Assembly: GCF_018080005.1 (NCBI RefSeq)
Contig: NZ_CP073015.1
Coordinates: forward strand, 2,198,501-2,262,500
Source: Flavobacterium sp. CS20
GTDB taxonomy: Bacteria > Bacteroidota > Bacteroidia > Flavobacteriales > Flavobacteriaceae
Direction: 5' to 3'
Length of the DNA stretch: 64,000 nucleotides
Program-made: the position numbers and the translations under genes
Part shown: piece by piece, positions 54,250 through 63,398 of the stretch
Layout: each line of letters starts with the position of its first letter
How positions within the stretch are numbered: the stretch's first letter is position 1
Notes under the pieces: model-generated
What the model was told of the DNA's origin: nothing
Databases searched by the model: none
Seen by the model: only the letters and a program-made list of their open reading frames with translations

Positions 54250-54822
54250 ATGACTTTAGATTTTAAACAAATTATTACAGCTGGTATGATTTTATTTGCT
54301 GTCATCGATATTTTGGGCGACATTCCTATCATCATTGATTTGAGAAAAAAAGTAGGTCACATTCAGAGCGAAAAAGCCTCAATTGTTGCGGCTATTTTGA
54401 TGGTGGTTTTTTTGTTTGTTGGAGAAGAAATTTTAAAACTTATAGGCATAGACGTCAACTCGTTTGCTGTAGCTGGTGCTTTTATTATTTTCTTTTTAGC
54501 TATTGAAATGATTTTAGGGATTCAATTATATAAAGATGATGCACCAGAAACCGCGACCATTGTGCCTTTGGCTTTCCCTCTTATTGCGGGTGCAGGAACT
54601 ATGACCACGCTTTTATCTTTAAAATCTGAGTATGATACTATCAATATTATTGTGGCTATTATCATTAATATTATCGTGGTTTATGCAGTGTTAAAATCGT
54701 CAAAAAAATTAGAACGTGTTTTGGGTAATCAAGGTATTACTGTAATCAGAAAGATTTTTGGCGTGATTTTATTGGCTATTGCTGTCAAACTTTTTGCGAC
54801 CAATGTGACTAATATCCTGTAA
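54250..54822 (+). CDS. MarC family integral membrane protein
   Basis: 190 residues with six hydrophobic helices. The first segment (ITAGMILFAVIDILGDIPIIIDLRKKVG) and TIVPLAFPLIAGAGTMTTLLSL are the MarC signatures (D-x-x-G-x-x-P and P-L-x-x-P-x-x-x-G-P-G-like). The name is historical and resistance is not implied. The transported substrate is unknown. Single gene. Confidence 0.92.
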   Translation: MTLDFKQIITAGMILFAVIDILGDIPIIIDLRKKVGHIQSEKASIVAAILMVVFLFVGEEILKLIGIDVNSFAVAGAFIIFFLAIEMILGIQLYKDDAPETATIVPLAFPLIAGAGTMTTLLSLKSEYDTINIIVAIIINIIVVYAVLKSSKKLERVLGNQGITVIRKIFGVILLAIAVKLFATNVTNIL

Positions 54823-55001
54823 GTTAATCTAAAGATTTTTGTAAGCTCAGCCGTGTTGATGTCTTGATATTTCTAAAACAAATCCATTTCTAACGCTCTT
54901 ATTTTGTTTGAATGAAAACTACATCAAACTAAGTTTATACTTAGCTTTTGCTTAACCTCTAACCTTAGTGATGTTATTCAAATAAAACCCTTTTTTCTCT
55001 G
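54823..55001. other. intergenic region after marC, no gene seen
   Basis: AT-rich. A run AAATAAAACCCTTTTTTCTC near 54980-55000 could act as a weak terminator. No other structure recognised. Confidence 0.35.
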
Positions 55002-55160
55002 TTAATCCCATATTTTAAAAGGCAAATCTACGGCAAATTCACCCATAGGTTGAAGCAAATCTGTTGCAGATTTTGTCATAATAAGTTCTAAGTTCGATGA
55101 ATCTAAAATGAGGCTCTTTAATTGAATTTCTGATAAGAATTTTGTATCGATAATGAATTT
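55002..55160 (-). pseudogene. C-terminal gene remnant
   Basis: 53 codons open on the minus strand with no start in context, ending ...DLLQPMGEFAVDLPFKIWD then stop (55002-55004). The residue mix (LILDSSNLELIMTKSATDLLQPMGEF) looks like genuine protein and not a chance frame. I do not recognise the family. It probably marks a decayed gene between marC and the aldo/keto reductase. Confidence 0.4.
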
Positions 55161-55305
55161 TTAGAAATCAAAATGCTTGTTTTATACCAATTTTGATTAA
55201 TAAAAAGATGAAGGTGTTCGCCTCAATAAAAAGTTCTTAAAGCTTTTTTAAATCAACCAACATTTCATAAAATTCTCATACCTTTATTGAAAAACTAAAT
55301 AACCT

Positions 55306-56256
55306 ATGAAAACACTAAGATTTAATAACGGAGACGAGCTTGACGCTATAGGATTAGGCACTTGGAAATCAGAACCTGACAAAGTTCAAGAAGCTGTAAT
55401 TTCAGCCCTTAAAACAGGTTATAAACACATAGACTGTCTTGCCGTTTATGGCAATGAAGCAGAAATTGGACATGCACTACAAGAAGCCTTTCAAAAAAAT
55501 ATAATTGCTCGCAAAAACCTTTGGATAACTTCAAAATTATGGAACAATGCTCATAAAGCAGAAGATGTTATTCCAGCACTCAAACAAACCTTGACAGACC
55601 TACAATTGGATTATTTAGATTTATACCTTATCCATTGGCCTGTAGCATTTAGACCTGATTTAAAAGGTTCTCCAGAAAAGGATGAAGATTTTCTTTCATT
55701 AGAAGAAGCTCCCATTATAGAAACTTGGGAAGCTATGCTCGAAGCCAAATCTCAAGGCCTTGTTAAACACCTTGGTGTTGCAAATTTTAGTGTAAAAAAA
55801 CTTAAAGATTTAATAGCTAAAACAGATGATCCACCAGAGATGAACCAAGTTGAACTCCACCCTTTTTTACATCAAGACGAATTATTAAAATTCTGCCACT
55901 CCAACAATATTCACCTCACAGCTTATTCGCCCTTGGGAAGCGGCGATCGTTCTTCTGAAATGAAAGCCGATGATGAACCATCTTTACTTGACAATGAGGT
56001 TATAAAATCTTTGGCTCAACAACACGAGGTAACTCCAGCTCAAATTTTAATTGCATTTCACTTGCACCGCCATACGGCTGTTATTCCAAAATCTACTAAT
56101 TCTAAAAGAATAAAAGAAAACCTAGACAGTGCAAACGTCGTTTTAACAGAAGAAGATATGGCACAACTCAAGTCACTTGATAGGCATTATCGCTATGTCA
56201 AGGGCAAGTTTTTTAAAACCTCAAACGGGATGTATTCTAATATTTATGATGAGTAG
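55306..56256 (+). CDS. aldo/keto reductase
   Basis: 316 residues, TIM-barrel NADPH oxidoreductase. The catalytic tetrad is visible: D and Y in IDCLAVYGNE, K in TSKLWN, H in YLIHWP. The cofactor-binding end is IPKSTNSKRIKENL. GSPLG-type loops are present as TAYSPLGSGDRS. Substrate not deducible; closest in pattern to the AKR4/AKR5-like aldehyde reductases. Stands alone with no operon partner. Confidence 0.92.
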   Translation: MKTLRFNNGDELDAIGLGTWKSEPDKVQEAVISALKTGYKHIDCLAVYGNEAEIGHALQEAFQKNIIARKNLWITSKLWNNAHKAEDVIPALKQTLTDLQLDYLDLYLIHWPVAFRPDLKGSPEKDEDFLSLEEAPIIETWEAMLEAKSQGLVKHLGVANFSVKKLKDLIAKTDDPPEMNQVELHPFLHQDELLKFCHSNNIHLTAYSPLGSGDRSSEMKADDEPSLLDNEVIKSLAQQHEVTPAQILIAFHLHRHTAVIPKSTNSKRIKENLDSANVVLTEEDMAQLKSLDRHYRYVKGKFFKTSNGMYSNIYDE

Positions 56257-56374
56257 ATATATTTTAAACTTACTAAAAAAGTAACACCATACCAGATGGA
56301 ATGAATCATTGGTTTAAGTCAGGTTCAACATTGTTTAATCATTAAATTTATAAGCGTTTTCAAGCTTGAAAGCC

Positions 56375-56382
56375 TATATTTG
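56375..56382 (+). promoter_or_regulatory. promoter -7 box for the PfkB kinase gene
   Basis: TATATTTG fits TAnnTTTG, 14 bases before the ATG at 56397. Confidence 0.5.
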
Positions 56383-56396
56383 CAAAAAAATAATTT

Positions 56397-57323
56397 ATGA
56401 GTAAATTGCTTTGTGTTGGAACCGTAGCTTTTGACAAAATAGAAACCCCTTTTGGTAAAACCGATAAAATTCTCGGTGGTGCCGCCACTTATATTGCTTT
56501 ATCTGCTTCTAATTTTGATAATATAGATATTGGTATCGTTTCAGTAATTGGAGAAGATTTCCCTCAAGATTATATTGATGTCTTTAAAGATAGACATATC
56601 AATATTGAAGGTTTAAAAGTCGTGAAAGGCGGTAAAACCTTTTTTTGGAGTGGTGAATATCACAACGATATGAATACTCGAGACACTTTAGACACACAGC
56701 TCAACGTGCTCGAAAATTTTAATCCCGTAGTGCCTGAATCGTATCTCAATGCTGAAATTGTGATGTTAGGCAATCTGCATCCAGCTGTGCAAATGAGCGT
56801 GATTGAACAAGTCAACAACCCAAAACTGATTATTCTGGATACCATGAATTTTTGGATGGATTCTGAGCTTGAATTGTTGATGAAAGTTATTTCTAAAGTA
56901 GATGTAATTACCATAAATGATGAAGAAGCCCGACAACTTTCGGGCGAATATTCGTTAGTAAAAGCGACTCGTAAAATAAGAGATATGGGACCAGATTATG
57001 TGGTCATTAAAAAAGGAGAACACGGCGCTTTGTTGTTTTATAAAGACGAAATGTTTTTTGCACCAGCATTACCACTTGAAGAAGTCTTTGACCCAACTGG
57101 TGCTGGCGACACTTTTGCTGGCGGATTTGCAGGATATATCACTCAAAGTAAAGATATCTCTTTTAAAAATATGAAAAGAGCTATTATTCACGGCTCTAAT
57201 TTAGCATCTTTTTGTGTTGAAAAATTTGGCACCGAAAAAATGCTTCAGCTCAAAGATGAGGAATTGAAACAAAGATTATCTAACTTTGAATCTCTAACTC
57301 AATTTGAAATCAATTTAACTTAA
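56397..57323 (+). CDS. PfkB-family carbohydrate/nucleoside kinase
   Basis: 308 residues, ribokinase fold. LGGAATYIALSASNF is the N-terminal glycine-rich motif, and DPTGAGDTFAGGFAGY contains the anion hole and catalytic aspartate. The substrate is unclear. In Bacteroidota this protein is commonly encoded next to purF, which hints at a nucleoside or sugar linked to purine salvage, but that is only context. The purF start codon is 35 bases downstream. Confidence 0.9.
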   Translation: MSKLLCVGTVAFDKIETPFGKTDKILGGAATYIALSASNFDNIDIGIVSVIGEDFPQDYIDVFKDRHINIEGLKVVKGGKTFFWSGEYHNDMNTRDTLDTQLNVLENFNPVVPESYLNAEIVMLGNLHPAVQMSVIEQVNNPKLIILDTMNFWMDSELELLMKVISKVDVITINDEEARQLSGEYSLVKATRKIRDMGPDYVVIKKGEHGALLFYKDEMFFAPALPLEEVFDPTGAGDTFAGGFAGYITQSKDISFKNMKRAIIHGSNLASFCVEKFGTEKMLQLKDEELKQRLSNFESLTQFEINLT

Positions 57324-57358
57324 ACACTTATGGTTTTGATGACGCCATTTTATACTCT

Positions 57359-59259
57359 ATGAGTGAATTGATAAAACACGAATGTGGTATTGCGCAAATT
57401 CGTTTGCTCAAACCTTTGTCTTACTACAAAGAAAAATACGGCACACCTTTTTATGGCATTAACAAGCTCTACTTAATGCTTGAAAAACAGCACAATCGCG
57501 GTCAAGATGGTGCAGGTTTTGCCAGTGTTAAATTAGACATGAAACCTGGTTATCGATATATCAGTCGGTATCGCTCAAATGCGGCACAACCCATACAAGA
57601 TGTTTTTGAAACCATAAACAATCGGATTAATACTGAGGTTGCCAATAACCCAGAACTCCTTAATGATTTAACTAAGCTAAAACAAGAAGTCCCTTATGTT
57701 GGTGAACTGATGCTCGGTCATGTACGCTATGGCACTTATGGAAAAAACAGCATTGAAAGCGTTCATCCGTTTTTAAGACAAAACAACTGGATGCATAGAA
57801 ATTTGATTTTGGCAGGAAATTTTAATATGACTAATGTTTCTGAATTGTTTGATAACTTAGTCAAACTTGGTCAGCATCCTAAAGAAAAAGCCGATACCAT
57901 TACAGTCATGGAAAAAATCGGTCATTTCTTAGATTCAGAAGTCAGAAAACTATACAAAAAACTCAAAGCCGAAGGTTATAACAAACAAGAAGCCTCGCCA
58001 CATATCATTGATAAGATCAAAATTTCTAAAATATTAAAAAAATCTTCAAAAGATTGGGACGGTGGCTATGTCATGGCAGGACTTTTAGGTCATGGCGATG
58101 CTTTTGTACTGAGAGATCCAAATGGCATCAGACCAGCCTATTATTATCACGATGATGAGGTGGTGGTTGTGGCTTCTGAACGCCCTGTGATTCAAACCGC
58201 TTTTAATGTGCCATTTGAAAAAGTAACAGAGCTTGAACCAGGAAAAGCCTTAATTACCAAACGCAATGGTCGAGTGGTCAAAAAACAAATCATTGAACCT
58301 TTAGAAAAAAAATCTTGTTCCTTTGAACGCATTTATTTTTCAAGAGGTAGCGATGCTGAAATTTATAAGGAAAGAAAAAAGTTGGTAGTTTGCTTATGCC
58401 AGAAGTGCTTAAAGCCATCGATTTTGATACAGAAAACTCTGTGTTTTCTTATATTCCAAATACCGCTGAGACTTCTTTTTACGGGATGGTTGAAGCCGCA
58501 CAAGATGAACTCAACCGCCAAAAAAATCAAAAAATTCTTCAAGAAAAAGAACACTTAACCGACGAACGTTTACACGAGATTTTATCTCAAAAATTACGCA
58601 CCGAAAAAATAGCCATTAAAGACGCTAAGCTACGCACCTTTATCACAGAAGACTCTAGCCGAGACGATTTAGTAGCTCACGTTTACGATGTGACCTACGG
58701 CATTGTCAAGCCAAACGATAATTTGGTGGTGATAGATGATAGCATTGTAAGAGGAACAACGCTTAAAATGAGTATCATTAAAATGCTTGACCGCCTCGGT
58801 CCAAAACAAATTGTGATTGTCTCCTCAGCCCCACAAATTCGATATCCTGATTGCTATGGCATTGATATGGCAAGATTAGAAGATTTTGTGGACTTTAGAG
58901 CGACCTTAGCATTACATAAAGACCTCGGCACTTATGACGAAACTGTCAAAAAAGTTTACGAAAAATGCAAATCTCAAGATGAGTTGAGTAAAACCGCTGT
59001 TGACAATTATGTTAAAGCCATTTATGCTCCTTTTTCAGATGAGCAAATTTCTGATAAAATTGCGGAGCTCTTAAGCGATAAAACCACACAGGCTAAAGTA
59101 AAAGTGATTTACCAAAGCGTTGACAATTTACACTTAGCTTGCCCTGAGCATAAGGGCGATTGGTATTTTACAGGGAATTACCCAACCGTTGGTGGTAGTA
59201 AGATTGTCAATAAAGCCTTTATCAATTTTGTAGAAGGCAATAAAAAACGCGCCTATTAG
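57359..59259 (+). CDS. purF: amidophosphoribosyltransferase (frameshift near 58384)
   Basis: First committed step of purine synthesis: PRPP plus glutamine to phosphoribosylamine. The N-terminus MSELIKHECGIAQIR has the nucleophilic cysteine of the class II glutaminase domain internally (HEC-GIA), as in Bacteroidota PurF. The PRTase part includes VVIDDSIVRGTTLK (PRPP loop). The frame breaks at KERKKLV: a GG at 58384-58385 needs one more G to read KKLGSLLMPEVLKAIDFDTE and run on to 59259 (~633 residues). A homopolymer error is likely. Confidence 0.92.
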
Positions 59260-59308
59260 ACGCAACGCTTTATCAAGTATTTCATCTTTCTTAAGATACT
59301 AATTTGTA

Positions 59309-59316
59309 TATATTTG
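59309..59316 (+). promoter_or_regulatory. promoter -7 box for the polysaccharide operon
   Basis: TATATTTG fits TAnnTTTG, 25 bases before the ATG at 59342. Confidence 0.5.
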
Positions 59317-59341
59317 CCGTTAGTTTAATAAACTTCCCATT

Positions 59342-60331
59342 ATGAGCGAACATTCTACTAAACCCTCGACTGTTGATGATGAAATTGATTTGGGTGTGGT
59401 TTTTGGAGAGATTAAACGTTTGTTTATTTCTTTTTTAAAGGTTATCCTTAGCATTTTCTTCTTTTTATATAAGCACAAATTTGTATTAATTATATTGTTG
59501 GTTGTAGGTGTAGTTGCTGGTTATTTTTTGGACAAGGTCTTAAAAACTAACTACAGAACAGACTTGACAGTCGTTACAAATTACAGCAGTACAGATTATT
59601 TGTACAATAAAATAGATGCTCTTGAAGCTAAAATAAAACAAAAAGATACCGTTTATCTTGAACAGGTTTTTGGTTCAAAATACGACCTTGTCAAAGACAT
59701 AGAAATTGAACCCATACTCGATATTTATAAATTTATATCTGAGTCTGAAGAAAATAAAGAAATTTTTAAGCTTTTGTTAGACGAACAAGATGATGTAGAT
59801 AAATTTTTAGAAAGCCACGTAAATAGTTACAATTATCCTTTTCATAGAGTGAAACTTATTATTAAAGGACAAAATCATCACAAAACTATAACCAATCAGT
59901 TATTATCACATATAAATGCAAATGAATATTTTACTGGGATTAAAGATATTTTAATAGAAAACTATAAGCAACAACTTATCCAGAATAAGGAAATCATAAA
60001 TCAAATTGATAATATCATAGAATCTGTGATTAAAGAACAAAATAGCTCCAAAGAAAACCTTAAAGTTTCAATCAACGAAAATCAAGTGATAGATAATATT
60101 CTTCAAAAAAAGAAAGATCTATTAAAAAACGATGGGTTTCTTAGATCCCAAATTCAAAATCAACAAGAAATTATAAAAAAAATAGATTCAAACTATGCAT
60201 TAGAATATAATGAGAAAATCACTGATAAAGACAAAAAATATCTGTTGCCATTATTTTTGATAAGTCTTTATTTGCTATTTTATCTATTCAAATACGTAAT
60301 TTCAAAATCCAAAAGATTTTATACTCCTTAA
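59342..60331 (+). CDS. Wzz-like polysaccharide chain-length/co-polymerase protein
   Basis: 329 residues with two membrane helices, one near 30-65 (ILSIFFFLYK...FVLIILLVVGVVAGYFL) and one near the C-terminus (YLLPLFLISLYLLFYLFKYVI). A long periplasmic helical region lies between. This is the Wzz/PCP topology, although the usual proline-rich motif before the second helix is weak. First gene of the rightward surface-glycan locus. It would set O-antigen or capsule chain length. Confidence 0.72.
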   Translation: MSEHSTKPSTVDDEIDLGVVFGEIKRLFISFLKVILSIFFFLYKHKFVLIILLVVGVVAGYFLDKVLKTNYRTDLTVVTNYSSTDYLYNKIDALEAKIKQKDTVYLEQVFGSKYDLVKDIEIEPILDIYKFISESEENKEIFKLLLDEQDDVDKFLESHVNSYNYPFHRVKLIIKGQNHHKTITNQLLSHINANEYFTGIKDILIENYKQQLIQNKEIINQIDNIIESVIKEQNSSKENLKVSINENQVIDNILQKKKDLLKNDGFLRSQIQNQQEIIKKIDSNYALEYNEKITDKDKKYLLPLFLISLYLLFYLFKYVISKSKRFYTP

Positions 60332-60359
60332 TTCACACATTTTAAAATGAAAATCCATA

Positions 60360-61367
60360 ATGAATTTAAAAGATAAATCAGTCTTAATCACTGGCGGTAC
60401 TGGATCTTTAGGAAAAGCTTTGACAAAATATATCCTCGATAATCACAAAGACATAAAGAAGCTTATTATATTTTCTAGAGACGAACAAAAACAGTTTTTG
60501 ATGGCTCAAGAATTTCCTTCAAATCAATTTCCTCAAATGCGTTTTTTAATTGGCGATGTAAGAGACAGAGAACGTTTAAAAAGAGCATTTAAAGACGTAG
60601 ATTATGTTATACATCTTCTTGCTATGAAGCATGTGCATCTGGCTGAATACAACCCTGATGAGTGTATTAAGACAAATATTGGTGGAGCAGAAAACGTAAT
60701 TCACGCGACCTTAGAAACTGATGTAAAAAGAGTTGTCGCATTATCTACAGATAAAGCTTGTGCACCAATAAATCTTTACGGTGCCACAAAACTAACTTCA
60801 GACAAACTCTTTGTCGCGACCAATAACATCACGGGTTGGAACCCTATAAAATTTTCAGTTGTTAGATACGGAAATGTGATGGGAAGCAACGGCTCTGTTA
60901 TCCCATTTTTTCTTAAGAAAAGAAAAGATGGTATATTGCCCATTACAGATCCAAATATGACGCGTTTTAACATCTCTATCCTTGATGGTGTTAAAATGGT
61001 GATGCATGCTTTAGAAAAAGCTTGGGGAGGTGAAATATTTATTCCAAAAATACCATCATATAAGATAATGGACGTAGCCAAAGCCATTGGTCCTGATTGC
61101 GATTATCCTATTGTTGGTATTAGACCAGGAGAGAAAATACACGAAGAAATGATTACATCTTCAGACTCTTATTTTACCTATGATTTGGGTAAATATTATG
61201 TTATACTTCCTCCAAAATCAAAATGGAAAATAGAAGAGTTTATTAACACTTTCAACGCCAAAAAAGTGCCTGAAGGCTTTAATTACAATTCTTATGAAAA
61301 CACAGAATGGGAAACAGTAGAAAATTTGAGAAACCTTATTAAATCAAACAAAATAAAAGCTTGTTAA
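60360..61367 (+). CDS. pseB: UDP-N-acetylglucosamine 4,6-dehydratase (inverting), PseB-like
   Basis: 335 residues, extended SDR. The NAD-binding motif is TGGTGSLGKALTKYI. The inverting dehydratases have M-K-x3 in place of the usual Y-x3-K, seen here as LLAMKHVHLAEYNP. STDKACAPINLYGATKL and VRYGNVMGSNGSVIPFF are PseB/FlaA1 hallmarks. First enzyme of pseudaminic-acid-type sugar synthesis. The next gene is PseC-like. Confidence 0.92.
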   Translation: MNLKDKSVLITGGTGSLGKALTKYILDNHKDIKKLIIFSRDEQKQFLMAQEFPSNQFPQMRFLIGDVRDRERLKRAFKDVDYVIHLLAMKHVHLAEYNPDECIKTNIGGAENVIHATLETDVKRVVALSTDKACAPINLYGATKLTSDKLFVATNNITGWNPIKFSVVRYGNVMGSNGSVIPFFLKKRKDGILPITDPNMTRFNISILDGVKMVMHALEKAWGGEIFIPKIPSYKIMDVAKAIGPDCDYPIVGIRPGEKIHEEMITSSDSYFTYDLGKYYVILPPKSKWKIEEFINTFNAKKVPEGFNYNSYENTEWETVENLRNLIKSNKIKAC

Positions 61368-61394
61368 GCTAAATTTTGAAAACTATCTTTTATA

Positions 61395-62561
61395 TTGAAA
61401 AATTTAAAAAACAAAACAATCCCTTATGGTCGTCAAAACATAACAGACGAAGATATCAATGCAGTTGTTGAGATATTAAAGTCAGATTATTTAACGCAAG
61501 GACTAAAAATTCAAGAGTTTGAAAATGCTTTTGCTAATTATGTAGGCTCTCAATATGCCGTAGCGGTATCAAACGGAACAGCGACACTACACTTAAATAG
61601 CATTGCACTAGGAGTAAAACCTGGAGATAAAGTGATTACAACTCCTATTACATTTGTAGCATCAGCCAATTGTGTAAGATATTGTGGTGGCGAGATCATC
61701 TTTGCAGATATAGACCCTAAAACTTATCTACTTGACATTAATGCGGTTAGGAAAATACTTGAAGCCGATACTAAAAAAGAGATAAAAGGTATTATACCCG
61801 TTGATTTTGCTGGGCGAGCAGTCGATTTAGAAGCTTTTAGGCAATTGGCTGATGAATTTGATTGTTGGATAATAGAAGACTCTTGCCATTCACGAGGCGG
61901 ATTTTTTATTGATAGTCAAGGTGAAAAGCAACATTGTGGTAATGGTAAATTTGCTGATTTAGCTATTTTTTCATTTCATCCCGTAAAACATATTGCGACA
62001 GGCGAAGGTGGAATGATTACCACAAATAATGAAGATTTATATAAGCATTTAATCAATTTAAGAACTCACGGCATTCAACAAGATTTTTCTAAGCGAATTT
62101 TTGATGATTCTTTATGGTACTATGAAATGCAAGAATTAGGGTACAATTATAGATTAACAGATATCCAGTCTGCACTTGGATATAGCCAACTCAAAAGAGC
62201 AGATCAAGGCTTAGCTAAAAGACGTGAATTAGCTAAAACTTATCAAAAAGCTTTTATTAATAAAACCTATATCAAAGGTCAATCTGGAGTGGTTGAAGGT
62301 CACGCTTATCATTTATATATAATAGAAGTTGAGAAAAGAAAAGAGCTGCATAAATACTTAAGAGATCAAAATATTTTTGCTCAAATCCACTATATTCCAT
62401 GCCATTTGATGCCTTATTACAGAGACCTAGGTTGGAGTGAAGGCGATTTGCCTATGGCTGAAAACTATTATAAGCATTGTATAAGTTTACCGATGTTCCC
62501 TACATTGACAACAGAAGAGCAAACATTTGTCATTGAAACTATTGAAAGCTTTTTTAAATGA
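61395..62561 (+). CDS. pseC: UDP-4-amino-4,6-dideoxy-N-acetyl-beta-L-altrosamine transaminase, PseC-like
   Basis: 388 residues from TTG 61395 (no ATG upstream in frame fits the spacing to pseB). PLP aminotransferase of the DegT family. IPYGRQNITDEDINAVVEILKSDYLTQG is the PseC N-terminus. VSNGTATLHL, EDSCHSRGG and the lysine region SFHPVKHIATGEGGM follow. Acts on the PseB product. It overlaps the next gene by four bases (ATGA). Confidence 0.93.
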   Translation: MKNLKNKTIPYGRQNITDEDINAVVEILKSDYLTQGLKIQEFENAFANYVGSQYAVAVSNGTATLHLNSIALGVKPGDKVITTPITFVASANCVRYCGGEIIFADIDPKTYLLDINAVRKILEADTKKEIKGIIPVDFAGRAVDLEAFRQLADEFDCWIIEDSCHSRGGFFIDSQGEKQHCGNGKFADLAIFSFHPVKHIATGEGGMITTNNEDLYKHLINLRTHGIQQDFSKRIFDDSLWYYEMQELGYNYRLTDIQSALGYSQLKRADQGLAKRRELAKTYQKAFINKTYIKGQSGVVEGHAYHLYIIEVEKRKELHKYLRDQNIFAQIHYIPCHLMPYYRDLGWSEGDLPMAENYYKHCISLPMFPTLTTEEQTFVIETIESFFK

Positions 62562-63397
62562 ATAAACATGAAAAAATAGCAATAGGAACTGTTCAGTTTG
62601 GAATTGACTATGGAATTTCAAATAATAACGGAAAAACACCTTTTGAAGAAGTTTCAAAAATTCTTAATTTAGCTCATCAAGAAGGAATTAATACACTCGA
62701 TACTGCTTTTGGTTATGGTGAGTCTGAATCTGTATTAGGTAAGCTAAACCAGAATAGATTTAAAATCATAACTAAATTTCTTCCTGAGAAACAAGGCGGT
62801 AAAATTCAACACCAGTTTGATACATCCTTAAAACAACTGAAATTAGATAATATTTATGGTTATTTAGCTCATAGACCACTTGATGTTATAGAGAATAATG
62901 ACATTTGGTATTATTTATTACACCTAAAAAAAACCAAGAAGGTTGAAAAAATAGGCTTTTCATTTAATGAACCAGAAGAATATTTTCTTTTAAAAGAAAA
63001 AGAAATTATGCCTGATTTAGTTCAAGTTCCTTTCAATTATTTTGATAATAGATTTAAAGAGGTTATGGAAGATTTAAAAAAGAATGACTGCGAAATCCAT
63101 ACAAGGTCTACTTTTTTACAAGGTCTTTTTTTTATGAATCCAAGGGATTTATCTCATCATTTTTCAGATGCTATACCTTTTATTTCAAAACTACAAGAAC
63201 AGTTTCAATCCAATCTTGCAGGAGCTTTATTAAAATATGTACTCTCATTCGATTTAATTGACAAAGTTATACTAGGTGTGCAAAACAGTCAGCAACTTTT
63301 ACATAATATAGAATCATTAGAAAGTGCTAAAGAACTTAAACATTTTTCAGTAAAAATAAGCGATTCAATATTACAGCCATCCAAATGGAAATTTTGA
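62558..63397 (+). CDS. aldo/keto reductase of the surface-sugar locus
   Basis: 279 residues. N-terminal IAIGTVQFGIDYGISNNNGKTPFEEV and DTAFGYGESESVLGKLN (catalytic D/Y), then KFLPEK (K) and GYLAHRPLD (H) keep the reductase tetrad. It is coupled by ATGA to pseC and followed one base later by an SDR gene. The usual pse pathway has no aldo/keto reductase, so this enzyme may steer the sugar to a variant product. Confidence 0.85.
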   Translation: MNKHEKIAIGTVQFGIDYGISNNNGKTPFEEVSKILNLAHQEGINTLDTAFGYGESESVLGKLNQNRFKIITKFLPEKQGGKIQHQFDTSLKQLKLDNIYGYLAHRPLDVIENNDIWYYLLHLKKTKKVEKIGFSFNEPEEYFLLKEKEIMPDLVQVPFNYFDNRFKEVMEDLKKNDCEIHTRSTFLQGLFFMNPRDLSHHFSDAIPFISKLQEQFQSNLAGALLKYVLSFDLIDKVILGVQNSQQLLHNIESLESAKELKHFSVKISDSILQPSKWKF

Positions 63398-63398
63398 T

